This document shows, in pieces, positions 8,708-16,977 of a DNA stretch of 64,000 nucleotides (positions within the stretch are counted from its first letter, which is position 1; each line of letters starts with the position of its first letter). The notes under the pieces were generated by a model. It did not search any database and was not told where the DNA came from. It was given only the letters and a program-made list of their open reading frames with translations. Source of the stretch: Actinoplanes lutulentus (GTDB taxonomy: Bacteria; Actinomycetota; Actinomycetes; Mycobacteriales; Micromonosporaceae); NCBI RefSeq assembly GCF_003259845.1, contig NZ_QLMJ01000003.1:310001-374000 (forward strand), read 5' to 3'. The position numbers and the translations under genes were made by a program.

Positions 8708-9894
8708 CGGGCGAGCCGGGCCGCGGCGAGGGAGGCGAGCGCGACGGCGGCTTCCGGCACGGCACGGTCGTCGAAGACCGCCTGCGGCGCGTGGTTCATC
8801 GGCGCGGTCACCGGGTCGGTGCCTGGCGGCACCGCACCGAGCATGAGGTACGCACCCGGAACCTCGTCGAGCACGAAGGAGAAGTCCTCCGAGCCCGCGA
8901 GCGGCCTCGGAGCAAGGAATGTCCGTTGCGCTCCGAACGTCTCCTGCAATGTTCGGTACGCGAAATCGGCCTCGACCGCATCGTTCACAGTGACCGGGTA
9001 GTTCTCGTCGTAATCCAGTGACACCTGCACACCATGCGCGTCCGCGATGCCCCGCACGACGCGTTCGACACCGGCCCGGACCGCCTTGTGCGTGGCGACC
9101 GAGAAGGTACGCACCGTCGCCTGGAAAGTCCCGCTCTCCGGAATCACGTTGGAGGCCGAACCGGCGTGGATCGAACCGACGGTCAGTACGGCCGGGTCCC
9201 ACGCGTCGGCGGTGCGGGTCACCATGGTCTGCAGTGCGGTGACCATCTCGCAGAGCGCCGGCACCGGATCGATCGCGAGGTGCGGCGACGAGCCGTGCCC
9301 GCCCTTGCCGGTGACCGTGACGGTGACCGAGTCGGAGGCGGCGAGCACGGTGCCCGGCCGGGTGGCGAACACGCCGAGCGGCAGCGCGGTGGCCGCCACG
9401 TGCAGGGCGTACGCCGCGACGACGCGAGAACCGGCGGCGTCCAGCACGCCCTCGTCAATCATGATCTTGGCGCCGCGCTGGCCCTCCTCGCCCGGCTGGA
9501 ACATGAAGACCACGTCGCCGGCCAGCTCGGAGCGCCGCGACGCGAGCAGGTGGGCGGCGCCGACCAGGCCGGCGGTGTGCAGGTCGTGCCCGCAGGCGTG
9601 CATCACCCCGGCGATCTCCGAGGCGTACCCGACCCCGCTCTCCTCCTGAACCGGCAGCGCGTCCATGTCACCCCGCAACAGCACGGCCGGCCCGGGACGC
9701 CCGCCGCGCAGCACGGCGGTGACCGAGGTCAGTGCCGTACCCGTGGTGACCTCCAGCGGCAGGCCGTCCAGCGCCGCGAGCACCTTGGCCTGGCTGAGCG
9801 GAAGGTCGAGACCGAGCTCGGGTTCGCGGTGCAGCGCCTGGCGCAGGCCGATCAACCGCTCGGCGTGGGGAAGCGCGTCGGAGGAGGTGAACAT
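8704..9894 (-). CDS. M20-family amidohydrolase / N-acyl amino acid deacylase
   Basis: The 396-residue protein is an M20D-type metallo-amidohydrolase (hippurate/IAA-amino-acid hydrolase group). Metal-site motifs are visible in order: GDMDALPVQEE, HACGHDLHTAGLV, QPGEEGQRGA, and a C-terminal PLAGSEDFSF. It should cleave amide bonds of N-acyl amino acids in the cytosol. I start at the ATG of MFTSSDALPHAERL (9894), where homology begins; the frame is open to 9981 but that part is not protein-like. No Shine-Dalgarno is visible. It is coupled to the MFS gene and divergent from an Lrp regulator with only 58 bp between the starts. Confidence 0.88.
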   Translation of the reverse strand: MFTSSDALPHAERLIGLRQALHREPELGLDLPLSQAKVLAALDGLPLEVTTGTALTSVTAVLRGGRPGPAVLLRGDMDALPVQEESGVGYASEIAGVMHACGHDLHTAGLVGAAHLLASRRSELAGDVVFMFQPGEEGQRGAKIMIDEGVLDAAGSRVVAAYALHVAATALPLGVFATRPGTVLAASDSVTVTVTGKGGHGSSPHLAIDPVPALCEMVTALQTMVTRTADAWDPAVLTVGSIHAGSASNVIPESGTFQATVRTFSVATHKAVRAGVERVVRGIADAHGVQVSLDYDENYPVTVNDAVEADFAYRTLQETFGAQRTFLAPRPLAGSEDFSFVLDEVPGAYLMLGAVPPGTDPVTAPMNHAPQAVFDDRAVPEAAVALASLAAARLAR

Positions 9895-9952
9895 GCCGGT
9901 ATGGTCGCCAGAATGAACGCTGCGGCGTGGAAATTGCAGAGATCGGCCGCTG

Positions 9953-11038
9953 ATGGCCGTTGAGACGCCGGAAACGCTCACCCTCGACGAGTTGGACTAT
10001 CAACTCCTGACCGCCCTGCAACTCGCGCCCCGCGGCGACTGGCAACGCATCGGTGACGCCATCGGCGTGGACGGTTCGACCGCGGCGCGGCGCTGGAACC
10101 GGCTCTTCCGGTCCGGGCACGCGTGGATCAGCTGCCTGCCGGCCCAGCTGGCACTGCCGTCCGCGGTGCTCGCCGTCATCGAGGTGGACTGCGTGGCCGG
10201 GCGGCTGCCCGAGGTGGCAGCCGGACTGGCGAACGACGTCAACATCGTCACCCTGGAACACGTGACCGGCGCCCGTGACCTGCTGATCCAGGCCGCTTTC
10301 GTCGACCACGTGCAGCTCGGGCGGTACCTGAGCATGCGGCTCGGGATGTTGCCCGGGGTGGCGTCGTCGCGTACCCAGATCGCGGTGACCGTGCACATCG
10401 AGGGCAGCCGGTGGCGGCTCGAACGGCTCAGCGACGAGGCACGGCAATCCCTCACCGAGGGCCGGGCGGATACGCGTACCAAAGGCCGGGTTTTCAGTGA
10501 CGAGGACATCCGCCTGATCCAGGCGCTGAGCGAGGATCCGCGGCAGTCGGCCGTGCGGATCGCCGAGCGGACCGGGCTCAGCCCGACGACAGTGCGGCGG
10601 CGGCTGGACCGGCTCGACGCGGAACGGTCGATCGTCTACCGCTGCGAGGTGGCCCGGTACGTCTCCGGCTTCCCGATCTCGGTGTCGCTGTGGTGCACGC
10701 TGCCGCCGGGCGACACCGGGCGGGTGGTGAGCAAGCTGAGTGGCATGCGCGAGACCCGGTTCTGCGCGACGCTGTCCGGCTCGGCGAACCTGATCCTGGT
10801 GGTCTGGCTGCGGTCGGTGCAGGAGGTCGCCGCGTTCGAGGCGCGGCTCAGTGTGCAGGTGCCGGAGCTGACGATCACCGACCGGGCGGTGGCGCTGTGG
10901 GTGATGAAACTCGGCGGCCACCTGCTGGATCCGCTCGGGCGCAACCTGCGGACCGTACCCCTGGGGTTTTGGAATGACCCCGCGTCCGACGCTGCCGAAG
11001 GCGAGCTTTTGGCTCGCCTCCGGCAGGCGGCCGGCTGA
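9953..11038 (+). CDS. Lrp/AsnC-family regulator with duplicated domains
   Basis: At 361 residues this is about twice the usual Lrp length. Two winged-helix segments are visible: LDYQLLTALQLAPRGDWQRI near residue 14 and DEDIRLIQALSEDPRQSAVR near residue 184. Each is followed by a RAM-like ligand domain (LITLEHVTG-type and CATLSGSANLILVVW). Such double-domain AsnC proteins are common in actinomycetes. It is divergent from the M20 hydrolase/MFS operon, so it probably binds the 58-bp gap and responds to an amino acid or amide. The effector is unknown. Confidence 0.88.
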   Translation: MAVETPETLTLDELDYQLLTALQLAPRGDWQRIGDAIGVDGSTAARRWNRLFRSGHAWISCLPAQLALPSAVLAVIEVDCVAGRLPEVAAGLANDVNIVTLEHVTGARDLLIQAAFVDHVQLGRYLSMRLGMLPGVASSRTQIAVTVHIEGSRWRLERLSDEARQSLTEGRADTRTKGRVFSDEDIRLIQALSEDPRQSAVRIAERTGLSPTTVRRRLDRLDAERSIVYRCEVARYVSGFPISVSLWCTLPPGDTGRVVSKLSGMRETRFCATLSGSANLILVVWLRSVQEVAAFEARLSVQVPELTITDRAVALWVMKLGGHLLDPLGRNLRTVPLGFWNDPASDAAEGELLARLRQAAG

Positions 11039-11110
11039 CCGCCCCTACTCAGTCAGCCGACGGCAGTCCAGATTGAACCCACCAGCCCTCACACTAAACC
11101 GCACCGCCGG

Positions 11111-12958
11111 TTAATTGAGCGTCCATTTCTGGTTCGCGCCGGTCGTGCACGTCCAGATCTGCAGCCGTGTGCCGTCTGCCGAGCTATTCCCGGTTACATC
11201 AAGACATTTCCCGGAATATCCGTTGACCAGCCGCTGCGTCGCGCTGTCGTAGGTCCACTTCTGTGAGGTGCCGGTGTGGCAGTCCCACAGGTGCGTGACC
11301 GTCCCGTCAGCGTTGCTCGGCCCGCTGATGTCGAGGCATTTGCCCAGCGAGCGCAGGGTTCCGTCGGACGCCCGGGTCCACTGCTGGGCCGTGGATCCGT
11401 TGCAGCCGTAAAGCTGGATGGCCGTCCCGTTGGCGGTGGCGGCGCCGGCCACGTCGACGCACTTACCGCCGAGTCCGACGATCTGACCGTTCGGCACCGG
11501 GCCGGTTGCGGAGGACCAGGTGAACGTCGCGGTGGTACGCGCCGGCAGGTTGTACACGAAGGACTGACCCGACCAGTTGACCCGCACCGACTGCGCCGAC
11601 GTCCCGCCGTTGTGTGCGATCAGCGCCTTCGAGCCGTCCGGGTTGCGCCAGGCCACGTTCTGCACGGCGGTGTTGTTCGACTCGATGCGTACCGCTCCCG
11701 GCTTCACGAACTTCGTGAGGTGCCCGGTCGTGTAGTACTCGATGGTGTAGTCGACCTGACCGGCCCGGCTGCCGCCCTCCTGCACGGTGATCAGCCCGGT
11801 GCAGGTGCCACAGCCGCCGTTGTGCGGGCCCATGTTCTGGTTCAGCGCCAGGCTCCACTTGACCAGGCTGCTGCTCCAGTTCCGGGTGTAATTGACGATG
11901 TCGGCGAGGTCCTCGTTGTGCTGGTTGGTGATCCAGGTGCCACCGGAGTGCTCGGTGCTGAACTGCTTCACTGACGGATATTGATCGTGCACCTGCGTGC
12001 CGACCACCGGGTCGCCGAAGTACCCGTGCCAGGCGATGCCGCCGAACAGCGGGTCGTTGCGCACGCCGGCGTCGCCGAGGATGGCCGCGCCGAAGTTCGC
12101 GTAATCGCCGTAATTCCAGTCGTGGATCAGCACCTTCGTGGTGATGCCGGCCGCCCGGAACGCGGGGTAGACGAAGTTCTTGGTGAACTCGACCAGGCCG
12201 GAGGGGTTCCAGCTCATACCGGGGTAGTTCATCGCTGTCGGGTTCGACGCCTGGCAGCAGTTCGGCTCGTTCTGCACCGAGATGTAGTTGATCGGCACAC
12301 CGGCGGTCTGGTAGCTCTGGATGTACTTGACCAGGTACTGCGCGTACGTCGGGTAGTGCTCGAACTTGAGCCAGCCCATCTGGTCCATCCGGCCGTTGTC
12401 CTTCATCCAGCCGGGCGCGCTCCACGGCACACCCTTCACCCGCAGTGCCGGGTTCAGCTGGCGGGCCTGCTGGGTGAGCAGGCGGACGTTCGTGTCGTAC
12501 CCGTTGGCGCCGAAGTCGTTCAGGTCGCAGCAGGTGTCGTCGAGCGAGACGTTGCCGGGCCGGGACAGGTCGGAGGCACCGATCGGGTTGCGGACGAACG
12601 AGAGACCGATGCCCTGGGTCGGGCTGAACAGCTTGGTCATCACGTCGTCGCGGGTGGCCGCACTGATCGGCCCGCCACGCATCAGGTACGCGGTGGTGTC
12701 GGTGATCGACGCGCCGCCGCCTTCGAAGGTCTGGTAGCTGACGCCCTCGTTCACGTTGATCGTCTGGTTCGCGGTGCCGCCGGCCGGGCCGAACGCGACG
12801 GCGGCCTGCTGCTGGAGACCACGGGCGACGGTGCGGCCGCCACTGTCCGAGGTGGTGGTGAGGTAGACGTTGACGGTCTCGCCGACGGCGAGCGCGGGGG
12901 AAGCCGGGGATGAAAGGAAGGCGGTAGCACCAACCACCGCTGCGAGTAACAGCCTCAT
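11111..12958 (-). CDS. Secreted GH30 glycoside hydrolase with ricin B (CBM13) domain
   Basis: The 615-residue protein has a Sec signal peptide (residues 1-24, ending SPALA). A GH30 (beta-8/alpha-8) domain follows, with the acid/base Glu231 in SVQNEP and the nucleophile Glu336 in STEHSGG, and then a beta-sandwich linker. From about residue 485 there is a ricin B-type lectin domain with three QxW repeats (QQW, QKW, QKW), each preceded by GKCLD-like motifs. It should degrade a beta-linked polysaccharide outside the cell. GH30 specificities range from glucosylceramide to glucuronoxylan and 1,6-glucan, so the substrate is open. A LacI regulator lies immediately upstream on the same strand. Confidence 0.9.
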   Translation of the reverse strand: MRLLLAAVVGATAFLSSPASPALAVGETVNVYLTTTSDSGGRTVARGLQQQAAVAFGPAGGTANQTINVNEGVSYQTFEGGGASITDTTAYLMRGGPISAATRDDVMTKLFSPTQGIGLSFVRNPIGASDLSRPGNVSLDDTCCDLNDFGANGYDTNVRLLTQQARQLNPALRVKGVPWSAPGWMKDNGRMDQMGWLKFEHYPTYAQYLVKYIQSYQTAGVPINYISVQNEPNCCQASNPTAMNYPGMSWNPSGLVEFTKNFVYPAFRAAGITTKVLIHDWNYGDYANFGAAILGDAGVRNDPLFGGIAWHGYFGDPVVGTQVHDQYPSVKQFSTEHSGGTWITNQHNEDLADIVNYTRNWSSSLVKWSLALNQNMGPHNGGCGTCTGLITVQEGGSRAGQVDYTIEYYTTGHLTKFVKPGAVRIESNNTAVQNVAWRNPDGSKALIAHNGGTSAQSVRVNWSGQSFVYNLPARTTATFTWSSATGPVPNGQIVGLGGKCVDVAGAATANGTAIQLYGCNGSTAQQWTRASDGTLRSLGKCLDISGPSNADGTVTHLWDCHTGTSQKWTYDSATQRLVNGYSGKCLDVTGNSSADGTRLQIWTCTTGANQKWTLN

Positions 12959-12975
12959 ACCGGAAGGAAACCTTC

Positions 12976-13003
12976 ATTAATCCAGTGAGGTCAATGGAAT
13001 CAA
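12976..13003 (-). promoter_or_regulatory. Candidate promoter of the GH30 gene
   Basis: On the minus strand TTGATT (complement of 12998-13003) is followed after 16 nt by ATTAAT (12976-12981), a plausible -35/-10 pair. It would start transcription about 10 nt before the ATG, leaving an almost absent leader. This is pattern matching only. Confidence 0.35.
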
Positions 13004-13022
13004 GCCGCTGATTGTTACATCC

Positions 13023-13036
13023 CGGTTCCGGAACCG
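13023..13036. promoter_or_regulatory. 14-bp perfect palindrome, candidate LacI-family operator
   Basis: CGGTTCCGGAACCG is perfectly self-complementary and lies in the 87-bp gap between lacI and the GH30 start, about 65 bp upstream of the latter. LacI-family operators are short palindromes with a central CG pair, and this is the only strong one in the gap. No U-tract follows, so a terminator for lacI is less likely. Confidence 0.5.
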
Positions 13037-13045
13037 TGAAACACG

Positions 13046-14065
13046 TCAGACCGGCCCGGTCGAGCCTCGGACCACGAGCGAGGTGGCGAGCTCCACGTGC
13101 AACGCCTCCAGCCGGTGCCCGCTGAGCATCCGCAGCAACAGGTTCACCGCCATCCGGCCCATCTCGCCGAGTGGCTGGCGGACCGTGGTCAGCATCGGCC
13201 GGCACGCCTCGGCCAGCTCGATGTCGTCGAAACCGGCCACCGACAGGTCCTCCGGCACCCGTAGCCCACGCTCGGCCGCGGCCCGCAGCGCGCCGATCGC
13301 CATCTTGTCGTTGAACGCCAGCAGCGCGGTCGGCCGATCCGGCAGGTCGAGCAGTTCGGCGGCGGCCCGATGCCCGAGTTCGACGGTGGGCTCGGCGACG
13401 AACCGGGTCAGCTCCGGCGCCTGCAGCACCCCGGCGTCGGCCAGAGGCGACAGATATCCGGCAAACCGGTTCTCGCTGGCCAGCCAGTCGCGCGGGCCGC
13501 CGATGATGCCGATCCGGCGATGTCCGAGTTCGACCAGGTGCGCGGTGAGCATCCGGGCACCGGCGAAGTGCGCGGCGGAGACCGCGGCGATGTTGCGCGG
13601 CGGCGGCGTACGCGGATCGACCACCACGAACGGGAAACCCCGGTCCCGCAGCCGGACCAGTTCGGCGCCGGGCTCGGGCGGCAGGATCAGCACCGCGCCG
13701 GCCACGTCCCGGCGGCCGGTCAACTCGCCGAGCACCCGCTCACGCTGCGCGGACACACCGGCGTTGAGAATCACCTGCAGGCCGTGCGGCTCCAGCGCCT
13801 CGGCCAGCGCCGAGACGATCAGCCCGAAGTAATCGGTGAGCACGTACGGGCAGCGCACGAAGATCCCGGTGGCCCGGTCACCGCGCCGCCGCGGCGCCTG
13901 CCGGCCCAGCCCGCCCATCGCACTGAGCACCCGATCGCGGGTGTGCGGCGCCACGTTGGCCCGCCCGTTCAGCACCCGGGAAACCGTGGCGATCGACAGC
14001 CCGGTCTGCGCGGCCACGTCGCGGACGGTGATCCGCCGTGGCGATGTTTCATCGTCATGTTTCAC
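13046..14065 (-). CDS. LacI-family transcriptional regulator
   Basis: The 339-residue protein has an N-terminal LacI helix-turn-helix (RITVRDVAAQTGLSIATVSR, residues 11-30) with the hinge sequence VLNGRANV, and a periplasmic-binding-protein-like sugar domain (GFDDIELAEACRPMLTTVRQP). The start is a GTG at 14065; no strong Shine-Dalgarno is visible. It lies upstream of the secreted GH30 glycosidase on the same strand and probably represses it until a released sugar binds. The 14-bp palindrome at 13023-13036 is the likely site. Confidence 0.9.
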   Translation of the reverse strand: MKHDDETSPRRITVRDVAAQTGLSIATVSRVLNGRANVAPHTRDRVLSAMGGLGRQAPRRRGDRATGIFVRCPYVLTDYFGLIVSALAEALEPHGLQVILNAGVSAQRERVLGELTGRRDVAGAVLILPPEPGAELVRLRDRGFPFVVVDPRTPPPRNIAAVSAAHFAGARMLTAHLVELGHRRIGIIGGPRDWLASENRFAGYLSPLADAGVLQAPELTRFVAEPTVELGHRAAAELLDLPDRPTALLAFNDKMAIGALRAAAERGLRVPEDLSVAGFDDIELAEACRPMLTTVRQPLGEMGRMAVNLLLRMLSGHRLEALHVELATSLVVRGSTGPV

Positions 14066-14159
14066 GGCCGAAGCATAGACACTGATACCTGGGTCCTAGG
14101 GGTTTTCTGGCTCTGCGGACCGACTCGGAGCGACCCACCGGCTCCCTACCTTCCGGTCC

Positions 14160-14996
14160 ATGACTCGACTGTGGATGGTTTCGCTGCTCCTGCTCGCCGC
14201 ACCGGCGATGTGGCTTTTCGGTCCCACCCACGCCACTCCCGAGGTGGACGGCGCCGACCGGAAGATCGAGGTGGTCGGCGATCTCACCACCGCACGCCGG
14301 GTCGCCATCCTGATCCCCGGCGTCGCCACAAAGGTGTCCAATTTCGATCGGGGCCTCGGCGGCGTCGTCCGCCGCGCGCCCGCCTGGCAGGCGCGTCGCT
14401 TACGCGACGAGATCACCGCACTCCAGCCAGGCGCCCCGGTCGCGGTGATCGCCTGGCTGGGCTACGACACACCCGATGGGGTACGCGTAACCGCGCTCCG
14501 CGAGGACCGGGCGGCGGCCGGCGCTCTGGCCCTGGAGCAATACGTCGCCGACCTGATCAAGGCACGGCCACAGTTGGAGATCACCGTGATCGGGCACAGT
14601 TACGGATCCATCGTCGCTGGTCAGGCCGCCGCGAAACTCCCAACCCAGGTGACCGACATCGTGGCGATCGGCAGTCCCGGAATGGGCGTCTCAAAGGCAG
14701 CCGACCTGGGCTCGGACGCCCGGGTGTGGGCCGGCAGCGCCCCGGACGACTGGACCCGCCGCCTGCCCGGCATCCGGATCTTCGGCGTGGGCCACGGGCG
14801 TCTGCCGATCGACGCCGCGTTCGGCGCACTCCCCCTGCCGGCCGCCGACGTCGCGGGCCACGACGGATATTTCGTGCCCGGCACGTCGTCCCTGACGGCG
14901 ATGGCCGAAATCGCCCTCGGTCAGCCGGCGACCAGCCGCAGCGGCTCGGACAGTCCGCGCAGCGCCACCTCGGTCGCCGCGTCGGCCGGGAGGTAG
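14160..14996 (+). CDS. Alpha/beta hydrolase, DUF1023 family
   Basis: The 278-residue protein begins with a hydrophobic segment (residues 1-20) that may be a signal peptide or anchor. A serine hydrolase core follows: VAILIPGVATKVSNFDRG, the nucleophile elbow VIGHSYGSIVAG, and a late HDGYF that would supply the catalytic His. This arrangement is typical of DUF1023, whose members are mostly uncharacterised. The last 76 bp overlap the 3' end of the convergent regulator gene; the tail (after ALGQPATS) is low-complexity and is probably not functional. Substrate unknown. Confidence 0.8.
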   Translation: MTRLWMVSLLLLAAPAMWLFGPTHATPEVDGADRKIEVVGDLTTARRVAILIPGVATKVSNFDRGLGGVVRRAPAWQARRLRDEITALQPGAPVAVIAWLGYDTPDGVRVTALREDRAAAGALALEQYVADLIKARPQLEITVIGHSYGSIVAGQAAAKLPTQVTDIVAIGSPGMGVSKAADLGSDARVWAGSAPDDWTRRLPGIRIFGVGHGRLPIDAAFGALPLPAADVAGHDGYFVPGTSSLTAMAEIALGQPATSRSGSDSPRSATSVAASAGR

Positions 14997-15763
14997 ACCA
15001 GGATGCGCTGGTCGTCGTCGGCGGAGAGTTCGAGGGTCTCGTACGCCAGGCGCAGCGGGCCGGCCGCCGGATGGGCCAGCCGCAGCACGCCGGTGGCCCG
15101 GGGAAGGCCCGGCACCCGCTCGACGCGGCCGGTGAACTCGTCCCCCGCCGTGACGGTCAGCTCGTCGGCGAGCGCGGCCACGTGGCGGTCCGCTCGGAAC
15201 GGGCCCTGTTTCAACGCTGCCACCTGCTCGTCGGCGACCTGGTCCCAGTCCGGGAACGCCGTCCGGGCACGCGGGTCGCCGAGGACGTACCGCACGATGT
15301 TCGCCTCCGGGTCGTCCAGCAGTCCGATCGGGCCGGTCAGCCGCCGGAAGCCGCGGGTGAAGGCCAGCACGTCGCCCATCTGGTTCAGCAGCACGGCGGC
15401 GGCCGGCTCCAGCTGGTCGAGCAGGGCGTGCACGGTCGGGCGTACCGTCCGGGCCGGCCCGGCGTCGCCGCGGCAGGTGAAGCCGGCGTCCGCCGACTTG
15501 ACCAGGCGGTGCAGGTGGACCCGCTCGACCGGGGTCAGCCGCAGCACGCCGGCGAGGGCCGCGAGGACCGGCGGCGACGGATGCCGGTCACGGCCCTGCT
15601 CCAGCCGGATCAGGTATTCCACGCTCACCCCGGCGAGCATCGCGACCTCGGTGCGGCGCAGGCCAGGCGTACGCCGGCGCGGGCCGGCCGGCAGTCCCGC
15701 CTCGGCCGGGCTCACCGATTCCCGGCGGCTGCGCAGGAAGAGGCCGAGCTCGTTGTCGCTCAC
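14921..15763 (-). CDS. MmyB-like XRE-family transcriptional regulator
   Basis: The 280-residue protein has an N-terminal Cro/CI helix-turn-helix (LGLFLRSRRESVSP, then RTEVAMLAGVSVEYLIRLEQGR) followed by the MmyB ligand-binding PAS-like domain (NQMGDVLAFTRGFRRL, and later LRLAYETLEL). This pairing defines MmyB-type regulators, which in actinomycetes often sit next to and control a divergently transcribed oxidoreductase. Here the divergent neighbour is a flavoprotein starting 126 bp away. It overlaps the DUF1023 gene at its 3' end. Confidence 0.88.
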   Translation of the reverse strand: MSDNELGLFLRSRRESVSPAEAGLPAGPRRRTPGLRRTEVAMLAGVSVEYLIRLEQGRDRHPSPPVLAALAGVLRLTPVERVHLHRLVKSADAGFTCRGDAGPARTVRPTVHALLDQLEPAAAVLLNQMGDVLAFTRGFRRLTGPIGLLDDPEANIVRYVLGDPRARTAFPDWDQVADEQVAALKQGPFRADRHVAALADELTVTAGDEFTGRVERVPGLPRATGVLRLAHPAAGPLRLAYETLELSADDDQRILVYLPADAATEVALRGLSEPLRLVAG

Positions 15764-15888
15764 CCATCGACCGTAGCAACGCGCGCCGCCCGCAGGGTGT
15801 CCCCCGCGCTACCACCCTGACCACGGTCTCCCCCGCCGGCCGCCCGCCGCCGAGAGTCGATCTCGTCTCCTAACGAAAGGCGCATGAG

Positions 15889-16977
15889 ATGACCCAGAAC
15901 GTAGTGGTGATCGGCGGCGGATACGGCGGCATCGCGGTGGCGAAGGCCCTCGACGACATCGCCCGCGTCACGCTTGTCGAACCGCGCGAGGCATTCGTCC
16001 ACAACGTCGCCGCGCTGCGAGCCGTGGTCGACCCTGCATGGCAAGAAAAGATCTTTATTCCGTACGGGGGTCTGCTGGCGCACGGCAGCATCCGGCGGGA
16101 TCGGGCCACGCTGGTCTCGGCGACGTCGGTCGAGCTGGCGTCCGGTGACCGGCTGCCCGCCGATTACGTGGTGCTCGCGACCGGCTCGTCCGGCCCGTTC
16201 CCCGCCAAGATCGAAGACCCTTCGCGGGGTGGTGCCGATCTTGCCCGGCTGCGTGACAACCTGCTCCGCGCGTCGCACGTTCTGCTGCTCGGCGCCGGTG
16301 CGGTCGGGCTGGAGATGGCCGGGGAGATCACGTCGGCCTGGCCCGGCAAGACGGTCACTGTGGTCGATCCGGGTTCGGACCTGCTCGCCGGACGTTTTCC
16401 TGCCGAGTTCCGGGGCATCCTGCGGGACCAGTTGAGCGCATTGGGCGTACATCTGAAGTTGGGAAGTCGGCTGCGCACGCAGCCGGAACCGGAGGCAGGG
16501 AGCGTGCGCCCGTTCACGGTGACCACCGATGAGGGTGAGGTGATCGCTGCTGATCTGTGGCTGCCGTGCTTCGGAGGGTCGGTGGACACCGGCTATCTGG
16601 ATCCGGCGCTGGCCGCCGCGCGGCAGCCGGACGGGCGGCTCGCGGTAACCCCGCAGCTGAACGTTTTCGGACAAGACCGGGTTTACGCGGTGGGTGACGT
16701 GACCGCTGTGCCGGAGATGAAGATGGCGCGCAACGCCGGGCAGCACGCCGAGGTGGTGGCGGCGAATGTTCGTGCGCGGATCCTCGGGCAGGGTGATCCG
16801 GTGGCCTATGAGCCGGCGGCGGACGCGATCGTGTTACCGCTCGGGCCGGCCGGTGGAGCGAGTTACGAGGCGAGCGTCGGTGTCCTCGGCGCCGCTGACA
16901 CGGCTCGGTTCAAGAGCACGTTTTACCTGGAGCGGTATCGCGAGATGCTGGGCACGGCCGATTCGCTGGCCGGGTAG
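15889..16977 (+). CDS. NDH-2/AIF2-like FAD-dependent NAD(P)H oxidoreductase
   Basis: The 362-residue flavoprotein has an N-terminal FAD dinucleotide fold (VVVIGGGYGGIAVAKAL), a second nucleotide fold for NAD(P)H (VLLLGAGAVGLEMAGEI, near residue 130) and the FAD C-terminal motif VYAVGDVTAV. It lacks the C-terminal amphipathic membrane anchor expected of classical NDH-2 and looks like a soluble AIF2/NADH:quinone reductase-type enzyme. An upstream GAAAGG supports the ATG at 15889. It is divergent from an MmyB regulator, which probably controls it. Its 3' 144 bp overlap the convergent acyltransferase gene. Confidence 0.85.
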   Translation: MTQNVVVIGGGYGGIAVAKALDDIARVTLVEPREAFVHNVAALRAVVDPAWQEKIFIPYGGLLAHGSIRRDRATLVSATSVELASGDRLPADYVVLATGSSGPFPAKIEDPSRGGADLARLRDNLLRASHVLLLGAGAVGLEMAGEITSAWPGKTVTVVDPGSDLLAGRFPAEFRGILRDQLSALGVHLKLGSRLRTQPEPEAGSVRPFTVTTDEGEVIAADLWLPCFGGSVDTGYLDPALAAARQPDGRLAVTPQLNVFGQDRVYAVGDVTAVPEMKMARNAGQHAEVVAANVRARILGQGDPVAYEPAADAIVLPLGPAGGASYEASVGVLGAADTARFKSTFYLERYREMLGTADSLAG

